Below, piece by piece: positions 1 to 5,440 of a DNA stretch of 11,310 nucleotides. The DNA lies in NCBI GenBank assembly GCA_037388705.1, contig JARRJY010000117.1, positions 1 to 11,310 of the forward strand. The letters are read 5' to 3'. Position 1 is the stretch's first letter. Each line of letters opens with the position of its first letter. Source of the stretch: JARRJY01 sp037388705 (GTDB taxonomy: Bacteria; Pseudomonadota; Gammaproteobacteria; UBA6429; Thiohalophilaceae). The notes under the pieces are model-generated. The model did not search any database. It saw only the letters and a list, made by a program, of their open reading frames with translations, and was not told the origin of the DNA. The position numbers were made by a program, and so were the translations under genes.

Positions 1-172
1 TTTTTTCCTTAACAATATTATTTGCCAAGTCGAGATTCAGTTTCTGGTTGAGCTCCTGCAGAAACAGGGGTGTACTCCAGATAGCAAAACTTATAAATCC
101 TGCTGAAAGAATCAGAAGCAGACCAAGCAGTGTCAATACCAGTTTGTTTGAAAGATTGTTAAGAAGCTTCAT
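1..172 (-). CDS. Sensor histidine kinase, N-terminal fragment
   Basis: Only the first 57 codons lie in the window; the gene runs off the left edge. The visible protein starts MKLLNNLSNKLVLTLLG, has one strong hydrophobic helix at about residues 11-31 and then turns polar (residues 32-57), as expected for the first membrane segment and the start of the periplasmic sensor region of a histidine kinase. No kinase domain is visible. The assignment rests on position: it starts inside the last codons of the OmpR-type response regulator, overlapping it by 14 bp on the same strand, which is the usual arrangement of a two-component pair with translational coupling. The stimulus cannot be read from this fragment. 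Another membrane protein is possible but less likely. Confidence 0.6.
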   Translation of the reverse strand, partial: MKLLNNLSNKLVLTLLGLLLILSAGFISFAIWSTPLFLQELNQKLNLDLANNIVKEK

Positions 173-875
173 GGAGAAAATTGTCGTTAAATTTGTAACC
201 AACACCCCAGACGGTAAGAATATACTTGGGTTGAGCCGGTGTTGCTTCTATCTTGCTTCGCAGTCGGTTTATGTGAGAGTTAACCGTGTGCTCATAACCA
301 TCATGCCCATATCCCCAGACACTATCGAGTAACTGGGTGCGGGTGAAAACCTGCCCCGGGTTCATGCTGAATTTTAATAATAAATCGAATTCTTTGGCGG
401 TGAGATCAATGTTTCTGTCATTCAGGGAAACTTTACGTTTCACGACGTCAATTTTCAAATCGCCAAACTGGTAATTATTATCTTCGTTACCGGGATTCAA
501 TTCGGCATCACCCCGGCGGAATTGAGCCTTAACCCGGGCAATCAGTTCCCGGATGCTGAATGGTTTGGTGACATAGTCATCAGCACCAACCTCAAGACCA
601 AGTACACGGTCCAGCTCTGATGACTTGGACGTCAGCATCAGGATAGGGGTGTACTTGGATTGCTTGCGTATACGACGACAGACTTCCAGGCCATCAATAT
701 TGGGTAACATCAAATCCAGTATAATCAGGTCATACTGGTTGCGCCGGGTTTCTTCCAGGGCAGAAAGGCCATCATGCACAGTAACGGCCTGGCAGTCGAG
801 ATCGCCAAGGTGCATATCAATCAGTCGGGCGATATCCTTGTTGTCTTCTACGATTAATACATTTTTCAAGGTCAT
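159..875 (-). CDS. OmpR/PhoB-family two-component response regulator
   Basis: A 238-residue DNA-binding response regulator, a normal length for the family. The receiver domain (about residues 4-118) has the acidic pocket E10-D11, phospho-acceptor D54 in LILDLMLPNIDG, T82 and K104 in the TKPF motif. A linker leads to a winged-helix effector domain (about 135-231) with the family signature LTAKEFDLL and a recognition region around TVNSHINRLRSK, ending in the wing VWGVGYKF. Phosphorylation at D54 by the partner kinase should promote dimerisation and promoter binding. The ATG at 875 follows AGGGG almost directly. The kinase gene overlaps its 3' end by 14 bp. A palindrome at 940-954 lies 65-79 bp upstream and might be an operator. 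The regulon cannot be inferred from sequence. Confidence 0.95.
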   Translation of the reverse strand: MTLKNVLIVEDNKDIARLIDMHLGDLDCQAVTVHDGLSALEETRRNQYDLIILDLMLPNIDGLEVCRRIRKQSKYTPILMLTSKSSELDRVLGLEVGADDYVTKPFSIRELIARVKAQFRRGDAELNPGNEDNNYQFGDLKIDVVKRKVSLNDRNIDLTAKEFDLLLKFSMNPGQVFTRTQLLDSVWGYGHDGYEHTVNSHINRLRSKIEATPAQPKYILTVWGVGYKFNDNFLHEAS

Positions 876-939
876 CCCCTGATTCTAGGCAGAAAAAATC
901 ACAAAACCCTCACATGTCGTTCATTTGAGCCTGGCTGAT

Positions 940-954
940 CAGGGAAGTTCCCTG
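940..954. repeat. Short palindrome upstream of the response regulator
   Basis: CAGGGAAGTTCCCTG has 7-bp arms around a single central base. It sits in the 89-bp space between the small CxxC gene and the response regulator gene, both on the minus strand. No T-run follows it on either strand, so it looks more like a protein-binding site than an intrinsic terminator. Autoregulation by the adjacent regulator is a guess, since OmpR-type sites are usually direct repeats. Confidence 0.35.
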
Positions 955-964
955 TTTGCAGGTG

Positions 965-1312
965 TCAGTCTAACAGGCTGTCAATAAAGTGTTGGCGTGC
1001 TGCCTCCAGTTCATCTTTCTTTGCAGTGATAAATTTTGCATCGGTTAAAGGCATGAATTCAGACAGGCATTGCAGGCATCGCTGGTGATAACGATCGAAT
1101 TCCGTTAGCACCTTTGCCGTTTGTACCTGGTGATCTTCAATAACGCCAGGTGATGAGTCGGCTTGGACATTAACCGGTTTAACATTCGCAGAGCGGGGGA
1201 TAAGACGGTTCTTGCCGGTTTGCTCGGAATTGGCAATGAGTTTATCCGCCTTGATATAAATTTCACCCTGGTATTCAAATTTTTCACCGACAGGCAGAAG
1301 ATAAAATTTCAT
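965..1312 (-). CDS. Small protein of unknown function with a CxxC pair
   Basis: A 115-residue protein with no signal peptide or membrane segment, so probably cytoplasmic. I do not recognise a named family. The N-terminal part (about residues 1-44) is strand-rich and runs from MKFYLLPVGEKFEYQGEIY to a basic LIPRSANV; it looks like a small compact beta domain. A variable linker (45-62) follows, then a probably helical C-terminal part with C79-L-Q-C82 and a charged amphipathic end. The CxxC could bind metal or form a disulfide, but with a single pair and no thioredoxin fold around it neither is established. The gene starts 15 bp after the TlpA-like gene stops, so it is probably the last gene of that run. 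Confidence 0.75.
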   Translation of the reverse strand: MKFYLLPVGEKFEYQGEIYIKADKLIANSEQTGKNRLIPRSANVKPVNVQADSSPGVIEDHQVQTAKVLTEFDRYHQRCLQCLSEFMPLTDAKFITAKKDELEAARQHFIDSLLD

Positions 1313-1327
1313 ATTGATACCCGTAAA

Positions 1328-1846
1328 TTATTGACTTTTAACCAGGTTACGCAGGAATTTCAAATAGGCAGGGCTATGCCAATCACGGCCTCCCAGTGCC
1401 TGGTACCTTACTATGCCATCAGGATCCACAAGGTATGTGGCAGGTAAACCACGTGGTTTCCATTGCTCGGTGGCCAGGCCATCTTTATCCATAAAGGCTC
1501 TTAATCCCGGGCCATACACGCTAAGGAAACTGAAAATAGTATCTTCATCTTCCGCGGTATTGATAAAAGCGAGGGCAAGTCCTTCCTTCTTCATCTCTGA
1601 CCACATTTTTTCAATTGCCGGAACTTCTCTACGGCAGGGCCCACACCAGCTCGCCCAGAAGTGTATGAATAACCATTTGCCCTGGTATTCAGACTTTTCA
1701 AGCGGGATGCCATCAATATCTGAAACATGAAGTTCTGGTGCGGGAAAAGGTTTTGGTTTAATGATGCCGGCAGGTAATTCACCGGCCTGAACGGATACAA
1801 GGGAGAAAAGATAAAATATAAACAGGATGGTATTTAAACGTTTCAT
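1328..1846 (-). CDS. Secreted TlpA-like thioredoxin-family protein (CGPC)
   Basis: A 172-residue protein with an N-terminal signal sequence (basic MKRLN, hydrophobic core about 6-20, likely cleavage near VQAG), so it acts in the periplasm or on the outer face of the inner membrane. The thioredoxin-like domain spans about residues 35-170. The active site is WASWC68-G-P-C71 and the cis-proline is P135 in RGLPATYLVD. These features match the AhpC-TSA/Redoxin TlpA group, which usually reduces protein disulfides, for example in cytochrome c maturation; a reductase role here is by family. The start codon overlaps the end of the upstream two-cysteine protein gene by 4 bp (ATGA), so translation is probably coupled. 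I see no cyt c biogenesis genes nearby, so the natural client is unknown. Confidence 0.93.
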   Translation of the reverse strand: MKRLNTILFIFYLFSLVSVQAGELPAGIIKPKPFPAPELHVSDIDGIPLEKSEYQGKWLFIHFWASWCGPCRREVPAIEKMWSEMKKEGLALAFINTAEDEDTIFSFLSVYGPGLRAFMDKDGLATEQWKPRGLPATYLVDPDGIVRYQALGGRDWHSPAYLKFLRNLVKSQ

Positions 1847-2391
1847 TTGTCGACTTTACACGTGATGTTTTCGAATCGTACCAGGATAGGTTTACCCGAC
1901 CTGTTTTTCCCTGTATCAAAGCGGGCCATGATATTAAATGGTTTACCTGATCTTGGCAGAATAATATTTCCACCTTCTTTTTCCTTTGGATAAAAATCCA
2001 GTTCTTCCGGCAGTAGGGTCCAGCGAAAAGTCGACTGATGGGCCATGGGGATATTCATCTGTTTCCACCGCTCTTTCCAGTAGTGACGATCGAGTCTTTT
2101 GATTTTTCCATCAACATGATGGAATTGCCATTGAGATAAATCCAGCCAGATAAAATCATCGCTTTTATTACGAATAAACACGGAGACAAAACACTGCTGT
2201 TTTAGCACATTGATCATGTTTTTCTGAAAACCTCGGCCTTCATAAAAAGCACTGATAGGTTGCGGAGCGTTGGTGGTAACCCGTACCTTTATCTGTTCAT
2301 TCTCAAATGTCGCGCGTGTATCGGCAATTGCCTGGCTAAACAGTAGTTGAGCGAGCAAGAGAAAAGGGGGTAATGGTTTGAGTTTCATCAT
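1843..2391 (-). CDS. Secreted protein of unknown function, two cysteines in mature form
   Basis: A 182-residue protein I cannot assign to a family. It has a clear signal peptide (MMKLKPLPPF then a hydrophobic stretch, likely cleavage after AIA at residue 23). The mature part looks beta-rich: it has aromatic-rich strands such as VSVFIRNKSDDFIWLDLSQW, a WKERWKQ segment, and a C-terminal strand that ends close to the stop. This could be an immunoglobulin-like or DUF-type beta sandwich, but that is a guess. The mature protein has exactly two cysteines, C67 and C178, far apart in sequence and able to form one disulfide. The gene begins directly after the stop of the ScsD-like gene (0 bp) and its end overlaps the TlpA-like gene by 4 bp. 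It is therefore held between two thioredoxins and is a good candidate client of one or both. Confidence 0.85.
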   Translation of the reverse strand: MMKLKPLPPFLLLAQLLFSQAIADTRATFENEQIKVRVTTNAPQPISAFYEGRGFQKNMINVLKQQCFVSVFIRNKSDDFIWLDLSQWQFHHVDGKIKRLDRHYWKERWKQMNIPMAHQSTFRWTLLPEELDFYPKEKEGGNIILPRSGKPFNIMARFDTGKNRSGKPILVRFENITCKVDK

Positions 2392-2901
2392 CTAGTTTCC
2401 AGCAAGCCATAAACGCACACGCAGTCCAGTTTCCGTAGTATAACCAACTTCTTTAAATTTGATCTTTTTATCAGTTGTAACAATAAAACTGGTGGGGACA
2501 CCGCGTACTCCAAATTGCCTGGCAAGTTTACCGTCTTCATCAACGATGGTCGGAAAGCTGAGCTTGTTTTCTTGCAGGTGGGCGCTTACCTCCAGTTCAC
2601 TGCCGGACTGCATGGCAATGGAAACGACGGGATAATCATTACTAATGGACTGAATACTCTCCTGTTCAAGCTCACAGACGGGGCACCAGCTTGCCCAGAA
2701 ATGGATTAAAACCGGTTTGTCCCTAAAATCAGATAGTCGAATTTGGTCACCACCGAGAGTCGTTGCTTCTATCGCAGGCGAGGTACCGGAAACCAGGTGG
2801 CGTTGCGAGTAGCCCCTGGCGACAAGGTAGACGGCAATGATCAGCACGATTTCCAGGAGGAGGATCTTTCTTTTGCGGTTAAAAAAGGTCATTTTGTTCA
2901 C
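2392..2901 (-). CDS. Membrane-anchored ScsD-like protein disulfide reductase (CPVC)
   Basis: A 169-residue protein (166 from the inner ATG at 2892) with one N-terminal membrane helix (about residues 12-29) and a periplasmic thioredoxin-like domain. The active site is WASWC73-P-V-C76, with cis-proline P136 in RGVPTSFIV. The sequence following the active site (SIAMQSGSELEV), the motif FPTIVDEDGKL and the C-terminal RVRLWLAGN match ScsD of the suppressor-of-copper-sensitivity system, which links to periplasmic thiol reduction. The other Scs genes are absent here. The start is uncertain: GTG at 2901 or ATG at 2892; an ATG at 2903 is followed by a stop. It is the first gene of the four-gene run, and the region upstream is the divergent promoter space shared with the winged-helix gene. 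Confidence 0.9.
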   Translation of the reverse strand: MNKMTFFNRKRKILLLEIVLIIAVYLVARGYSQRHLVSGTSPAIEATTLGGDQIRLSDFRDKPVLIHFWASWCPVCELEQESIQSISNDYPVVSIAMQSGSELEVSAHLQENKLSFPTIVDEDGKLARQFGVRGVPTSFIVTTDKKIKFKEVGYTTETGLRVRLWLAGN

Positions 2902-2930
2902 ATAAAACTCGAAATAAGCTTGCTAACACC

Positions 2931-2957
2931 TTGAAATATTCGTATTTTTGCTAAAAT
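2931..2957 (+). promoter_or_regulatory. Possible sigma-70 promoter of the winged-helix gene
   Basis: TTGAAA at 2931-2936 and TAAAAT at 2952-2957 are separated by 15 bp, shorter than ideal, in the AT-rich 118-bp space between divergent genes. TATAAA at 2958-2963 is an alternative -10 box. This is only a reading of sequence similarity; the other strand must hold the promoter for the ScsD-like run. Confidence 0.25.
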
Positions 2958-3019
2958 TATAAAGACTTTAGTCGATCCTGTGTTTAGTATGCTACTTAAA
3001 TGAAAAATTTATTGAAGAT

Positions 3020-3451
3020 ATGACTTTTTTGAGTGTCAAAATTCTGGTTCCACTTTGGGTGTTACTACTGATGGTAGTAGGCCTGCTTCCCTTGTTATTT
3101 CAATCTTTAAAGTGGCTTAAAGGGAAAGGCCTCGTAAAGGACAAGGATATTGTGATTGGTGGTGAAATGAAGACCATTGCCCCCGCAAGTATCCAGGTCG
3201 AAAAGAAAAACAAGCGCGTTAATGAAGTCAAAATATTAAAGCTTCTGGCGAAAGGTGATAAGGGAGTGTTACTGCAGTCCCTTGCCGATAGCCTGGATAT
3301 TGATAGCAATACCACAAACCATGCCTTGAAGTACCTGATCGGGAAAAATATGGTGGAGGTGGTCAATGCTATGGGCGGTGACAAGTATTTCCTGACAAAA
3401 GTTGGGAAGAGTTATTGCAGCAAGAAAGGCTATATAACAACAGCTGCCTGA
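3020..3451 (+). CDS. Membrane-anchored winged-helix protein
   Basis: A 143-residue protein with one N-terminal membrane helix (about residues 6-29), a basic juxtamembrane stretch (SLKWLKGKGLVKDKD) and a charged linker to about residue 66. Residues 67-136 look like a winged helix-turn-helix: a helix VNEVKILKLLAKG, a second GVLLQSLADSL, a recognition-like helix NTTNHALKYLIGKN, then strands MVEVVNAMGGDKYFLTKVG forming a wing. This resembles the MarR/ArsR-type transcription factor fold. By the positive-inside rule the domain should face the cytoplasm. The function is unknown: it may bind DNA from the membrane or use the fold for protein contacts. ATG at 3020 is preceded by TGAAGAT; an ATG at 3000 reads into a stop after seven codons. 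It ends 5 bp before the convergent acyltransferase. Confidence 0.8.
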   Translation: MTFLSVKILVPLWVLLLMVVGLLPLLFQSLKWLKGKGLVKDKDIVIGGEMKTIAPASIQVEKKNKRVNEVKILKLLAKGDKGVLLQSLADSLDIDSNTTNHALKYLIGKNMVEVVNAMGGDKYFLTKVGKSYCSKKGYITTAA

Positions 3452-3456
3452 CAGGG

Positions 3457-4206
3457 TTATTCCAGGTATTGGGATTGCCAGATTAAATACTTTTGTCGTA
3501 CATGCTCAGCAAACTCATCCTTATCGGAAAAGCCTTCCGGGTAGATCGCATCGTAAACATAATAATTAGCCTGGTCATTTTGACTGGTCATAAAATGCCA
3601 GAATTTATGAAGAATGGTATGCGGATCTTTCCACTCGAATGTTTCCTGAGCCTCATAATGAAGAAAAACAGGCAGAATGGGTACACCTGTCTGGATGGAA
3701 ACATCAAATGCCCCGGTTTTAAATGAAGAGTGAATGCGCCTGCCCATACAACCCCCTTCCGGGAACAGGGCAATATTGTCACCCTGTTTGACTCGCTCAA
3801 TCATACTGAGGATTGCCTTTTTGCGTGAGTCTTTATCATCACGTTGGACAAACAGGGTACCCGCGGCTTCATTTATCTTGCCGGCAAAAAACCATTTTCT
3901 GACGCCTTGTTTGGCTAACGGGTAAACATCAAATACAGAAGGAATGCCGACATCCTCAAAAGCTGAAGGGTGGTTGGCAATCAGGATAAATTGTTCCGGT
4001 ATCGGGCCAAGGTTTTTTTCGTGAATACGTAAATCAACACCAAGTGCACGGACAAAAAAATCACACCAGACTCTGAACAGGAAATGATAATATGAACGGG
4101 TGAGAAATGAAGGTATCCAGGCGAGCAGGTACAGGAACAGCGTTAAGGCAAAAAGTTCAAGCCAGTTCCAGAGAAGCCATACTGTACGAAGAAAAAATGA
4201 AAGCAT
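3457..4206 (-). CDS. PlsC-type lysophospholipid acyltransferase family protein
   Basis: A 249-residue inner-membrane-associated protein. Residues 5-35 are hydrophobic (one or two membrane segments). The acyltransferase domain runs about 70-215. Motif I is N78-H79-P-S-A-F-E84-D85, motif II is the FVQRD stretch at 119-123, and motif III is FPEGG at 148-152; PILPVF near 177-182 matches motif IV. The family transfers acyl groups to glycerolipid or other lipid acceptors; the acceptor here is unknown. Motif I differs from the usual H-x4-D: position +5 from His is Glu, and Asp follows at +6. Length fits the family. It may form an operon with the upstream 88-residue gene (44 bp apart). Its stop lies 5 bp from that of the convergent winged-helix gene. 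Confidence 0.9.
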   Translation of the reverse strand: MLSFFLRTVWLLWNWLELFALTLFLYLLAWIPSFLTRSYYHFLFRVWCDFFVRALGVDLRIHEKNLGPIPEQFILIANHPSAFEDVGIPSVFDVYPLAKQGVRKWFFAGKINEAAGTLFVQRDDKDSRKKAILSMIERVKQGDNIALFPEGGCMGRRIHSSFKTGAFDVSIQTGVPILPVFLHYEAQETFEWKDPHTILHKFWHFMTSQNDQANYYVYDAIYPEGFSDKDEFAEHVRQKYLIWQSQYLE

Positions 4207-4250
4207 AGGTAATGTTTAACTTCATCTAAACAATAAATTCACCCTTCCAG

Positions 4251-4517
4251 TTACCATTGTGATAATCCAGGTATAAAAGTGAAGGATGCATTTTTTAGGA
4301 CACGTTTTTTAACGACGCAACTGAAGTAGAGCTGCATTTCAGCAATTAATGGTTTGCCACGAAGTTTGAATGCTTTTTCAGCTCGATCCGTCCACCTTAT
4401 AACAAGTTCTTTGCCACGGAACTGTAGACGAGCGCTGTGTCTGAAAGGGTTTAACCACCTGTCGAGTATCTCCAACGGGCTTTTTATGGCAAAGTAACTA
4501 TTATGTAGATTCATCAC
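4251..4517 (-). CDS. Small protein of unknown function (88 aa)
   Basis: An 88-residue protein with no signal peptide or membrane helix. It has a basic N-terminal half (NPFRHSARLQFRGKELVIRW) and a hydrophobic strand-like segment EMQLYFSCVVKKRVL, which feels conserved although I cannot name a family. The long open frame on this strand, the mixed charged and hydrophobic composition and its place between genes of sensible spacing support a real gene. It is probably cytoplasmic and may be cotranscribed with the downstream acyltransferase. The start is ATG at 4517 or the next codon. A -10-like TATACT lies 31-36 bp upstream on this strand. The C-terminal tail after residue 75 is unremarkable; a frameshift shortening a longer protein cannot be excluded. 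Confidence 0.65.
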   Translation of the reverse strand: MMNLHNSYFAIKSPLEILDRWLNPFRHSARLQFRGKELVIRWTDRAEKAFKLRGKPLIAEMQLYFSCVVKKRVLKNASFTFIPGLSQW

Positions 4518-4547
4518 AACCGTTTCTCTTTTCCGGGCTACTTATTA

Positions 4548-4553
4548 AGTATA
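4548..4553 (-). promoter_or_regulatory. Possible -10 element (TATACT) for the 88-residue gene
   Basis: Read on the minus strand, 4553-4548 is TATACT, one mismatch from the consensus TATAAT, in the 88-bp divergent space between the 88-residue gene and the DsbA-like gene. A TTGAAC lies 20 bp further upstream, which is a longer spacing than usual, so only the -10 box is suggestive. Confidence 0.25.
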
Positions 4554-4605
4554 GACAACCTGAAATGAGGTATGTTCAACAAGATTAACTACGTGATAGC
4601 AAAGC

Positions 4606-5244
4606 ATGAAGCAGCCACCCGCTATACTTTATTATTTTCATGATCCTATGTGCAGTTGGTGCTGGGGTTTCAAGAAGGCCTTTCAGCAACTTTGTGAAAA
4701 TTTACCAGAGGGTATCCTGGTTAAACACGTACTGGGTGGCCTGGCGCCGGATAGTGATGAACCTATGCCTGTTGAATTAAGGCAACAGATAAAATCCGGC
4801 TGGTTACGGATTGAAGCCATGATTCCCGGTGTGACGTTTAATTTTGATTTCTGGCAGAAATGCCAACCGCGCCGCTCAACCTATGCTGCTTGCCGGGCAG
4901 TGATCGCTGCCCGGCAGCAGGGTGAGCAATATGATGTGTTAATGACTAACGCCATACAGGATGCTTATTACCAGCAGGCCAGGAACCCCTCAGATGATGA
5001 AACGCTGATCGCGCTGGCAGCTGAACTCGGAATAGACAGGCAGAGATTTGTCGATGATTTTTGTTCACACGAGGTGAAAACAATGCTGCAACAGGAGATC
5101 GATTTTTCCCGGCACATGTTTGTCGAAAGCTTTCCCTCTCTGGTTTTAAAAGTTGAAAATAAAACATCAGGTATAGAAATCGACTATACTGATTATGCTA
5201 CTATGCTGAAGCAGATTAGGGAGATACTCAATGCGGTTTATTAG
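4606..5244 (+). CDS. Cytoplasmic DsbA/FrnE-like thioredoxin-fold protein (CSWC)
   Basis: A 212-residue DsbA-family protein without a signal peptide. Domain: beta strand ILYYFHDP then the active site C16-S-W-C19-W-G, helical insertion about residues 55-165, and cis-proline P177 in VESFPSLVL. The CxWC signature with a following WG, together with the lack of a signal sequence, fits the FrnE/SpxH-like cytoplasmic branch rather than periplasmic DsbA. Members of the branch act as thiol-disulfide oxidoreductases or as adaptors; which applies here is not known. There is no strong ribosome-binding site before ATG 4606. Its last 14 bp overlap the small membrane protein gene, so the two are likely coupled. 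It is divergent from the 88-residue gene. Confidence 0.93.
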   Translation: MKQPPAILYYFHDPMCSWCWGFKKAFQQLCENLPEGILVKHVLGGLAPDSDEPMPVELRQQIKSGWLRIEAMIPGVTFNFDFWQKCQPRRSTYAACRAVIAARQQGEQYDVLMTNAIQDAYYQQARNPSDDETLIALAAELGIDRQRFVDDFCSHEVKTMLQQEIDFSRHMFVESFPSLVLKVENKTSGIEIDYTDYATMLKQIREILNAVY

Positions 5245-5437
5245 CCTGTTGCTGGTACTTGCCATTCTCGGTTACGTGATAAAAATTTACCTGGATACTT
5301 CCGTATCTGGTGAAGGGGATGAGAAGGTGTATACGTCTCGTCCTCAACAGACGATTGAGCACGCCGAAGGGGCTGCCGAGGACATTAACCGGGCATTACA
5401 ACAGCAACAAAAGCAAATGGAACAGTCAGATCAGTAA
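5231..5437 (+). CDS. Small single-pass membrane protein, glutamine-rich tail
   Basis: A 68-residue protein with one N-terminal membrane helix (about residues 4-21, LISLLLVLAILGYVIK-like) followed by a soluble tail ending in a helical, glutamine-rich stretch, RALQQQQKQMEQ. The tail may form a short coiled coil. The mature form lacks cysteine, so it is not itself a redox enzyme. I do not recognise a family. It starts inside the DsbA-like gene (14-bp overlap), and a good Shine-Dalgarno, AGGGAGA at 5218-5224, is placed 6 bp before ATG 5231. The reading frame with strong initiation signals supports a real gene. A partner or membrane anchor for the DsbA-like protein is an inference from gene order only. 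Its stop lies 3 bp from the convergent thioredoxin-fusion gene. Confidence 0.8.
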   Translation: MRFISLLLVLAILGYVIKIYLDTSVSGEGDEKVYTSRPQQTIEHAEGAAEDINRALQQQQKQMEQSDQ

Positions 5438-5440
5438 TAC

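Noticed and set aside
625..882. Plus-strand open frame opposite the response regulator
   Set aside because: Antisense shadow of a gene with all receiver-domain residues; Arg/Ser-rich composition is typical of such shadows.
2901..2903. ATG at 2903 as the start of the ScsD-like gene
   Set aside because: The next codon in that frame is TGA.
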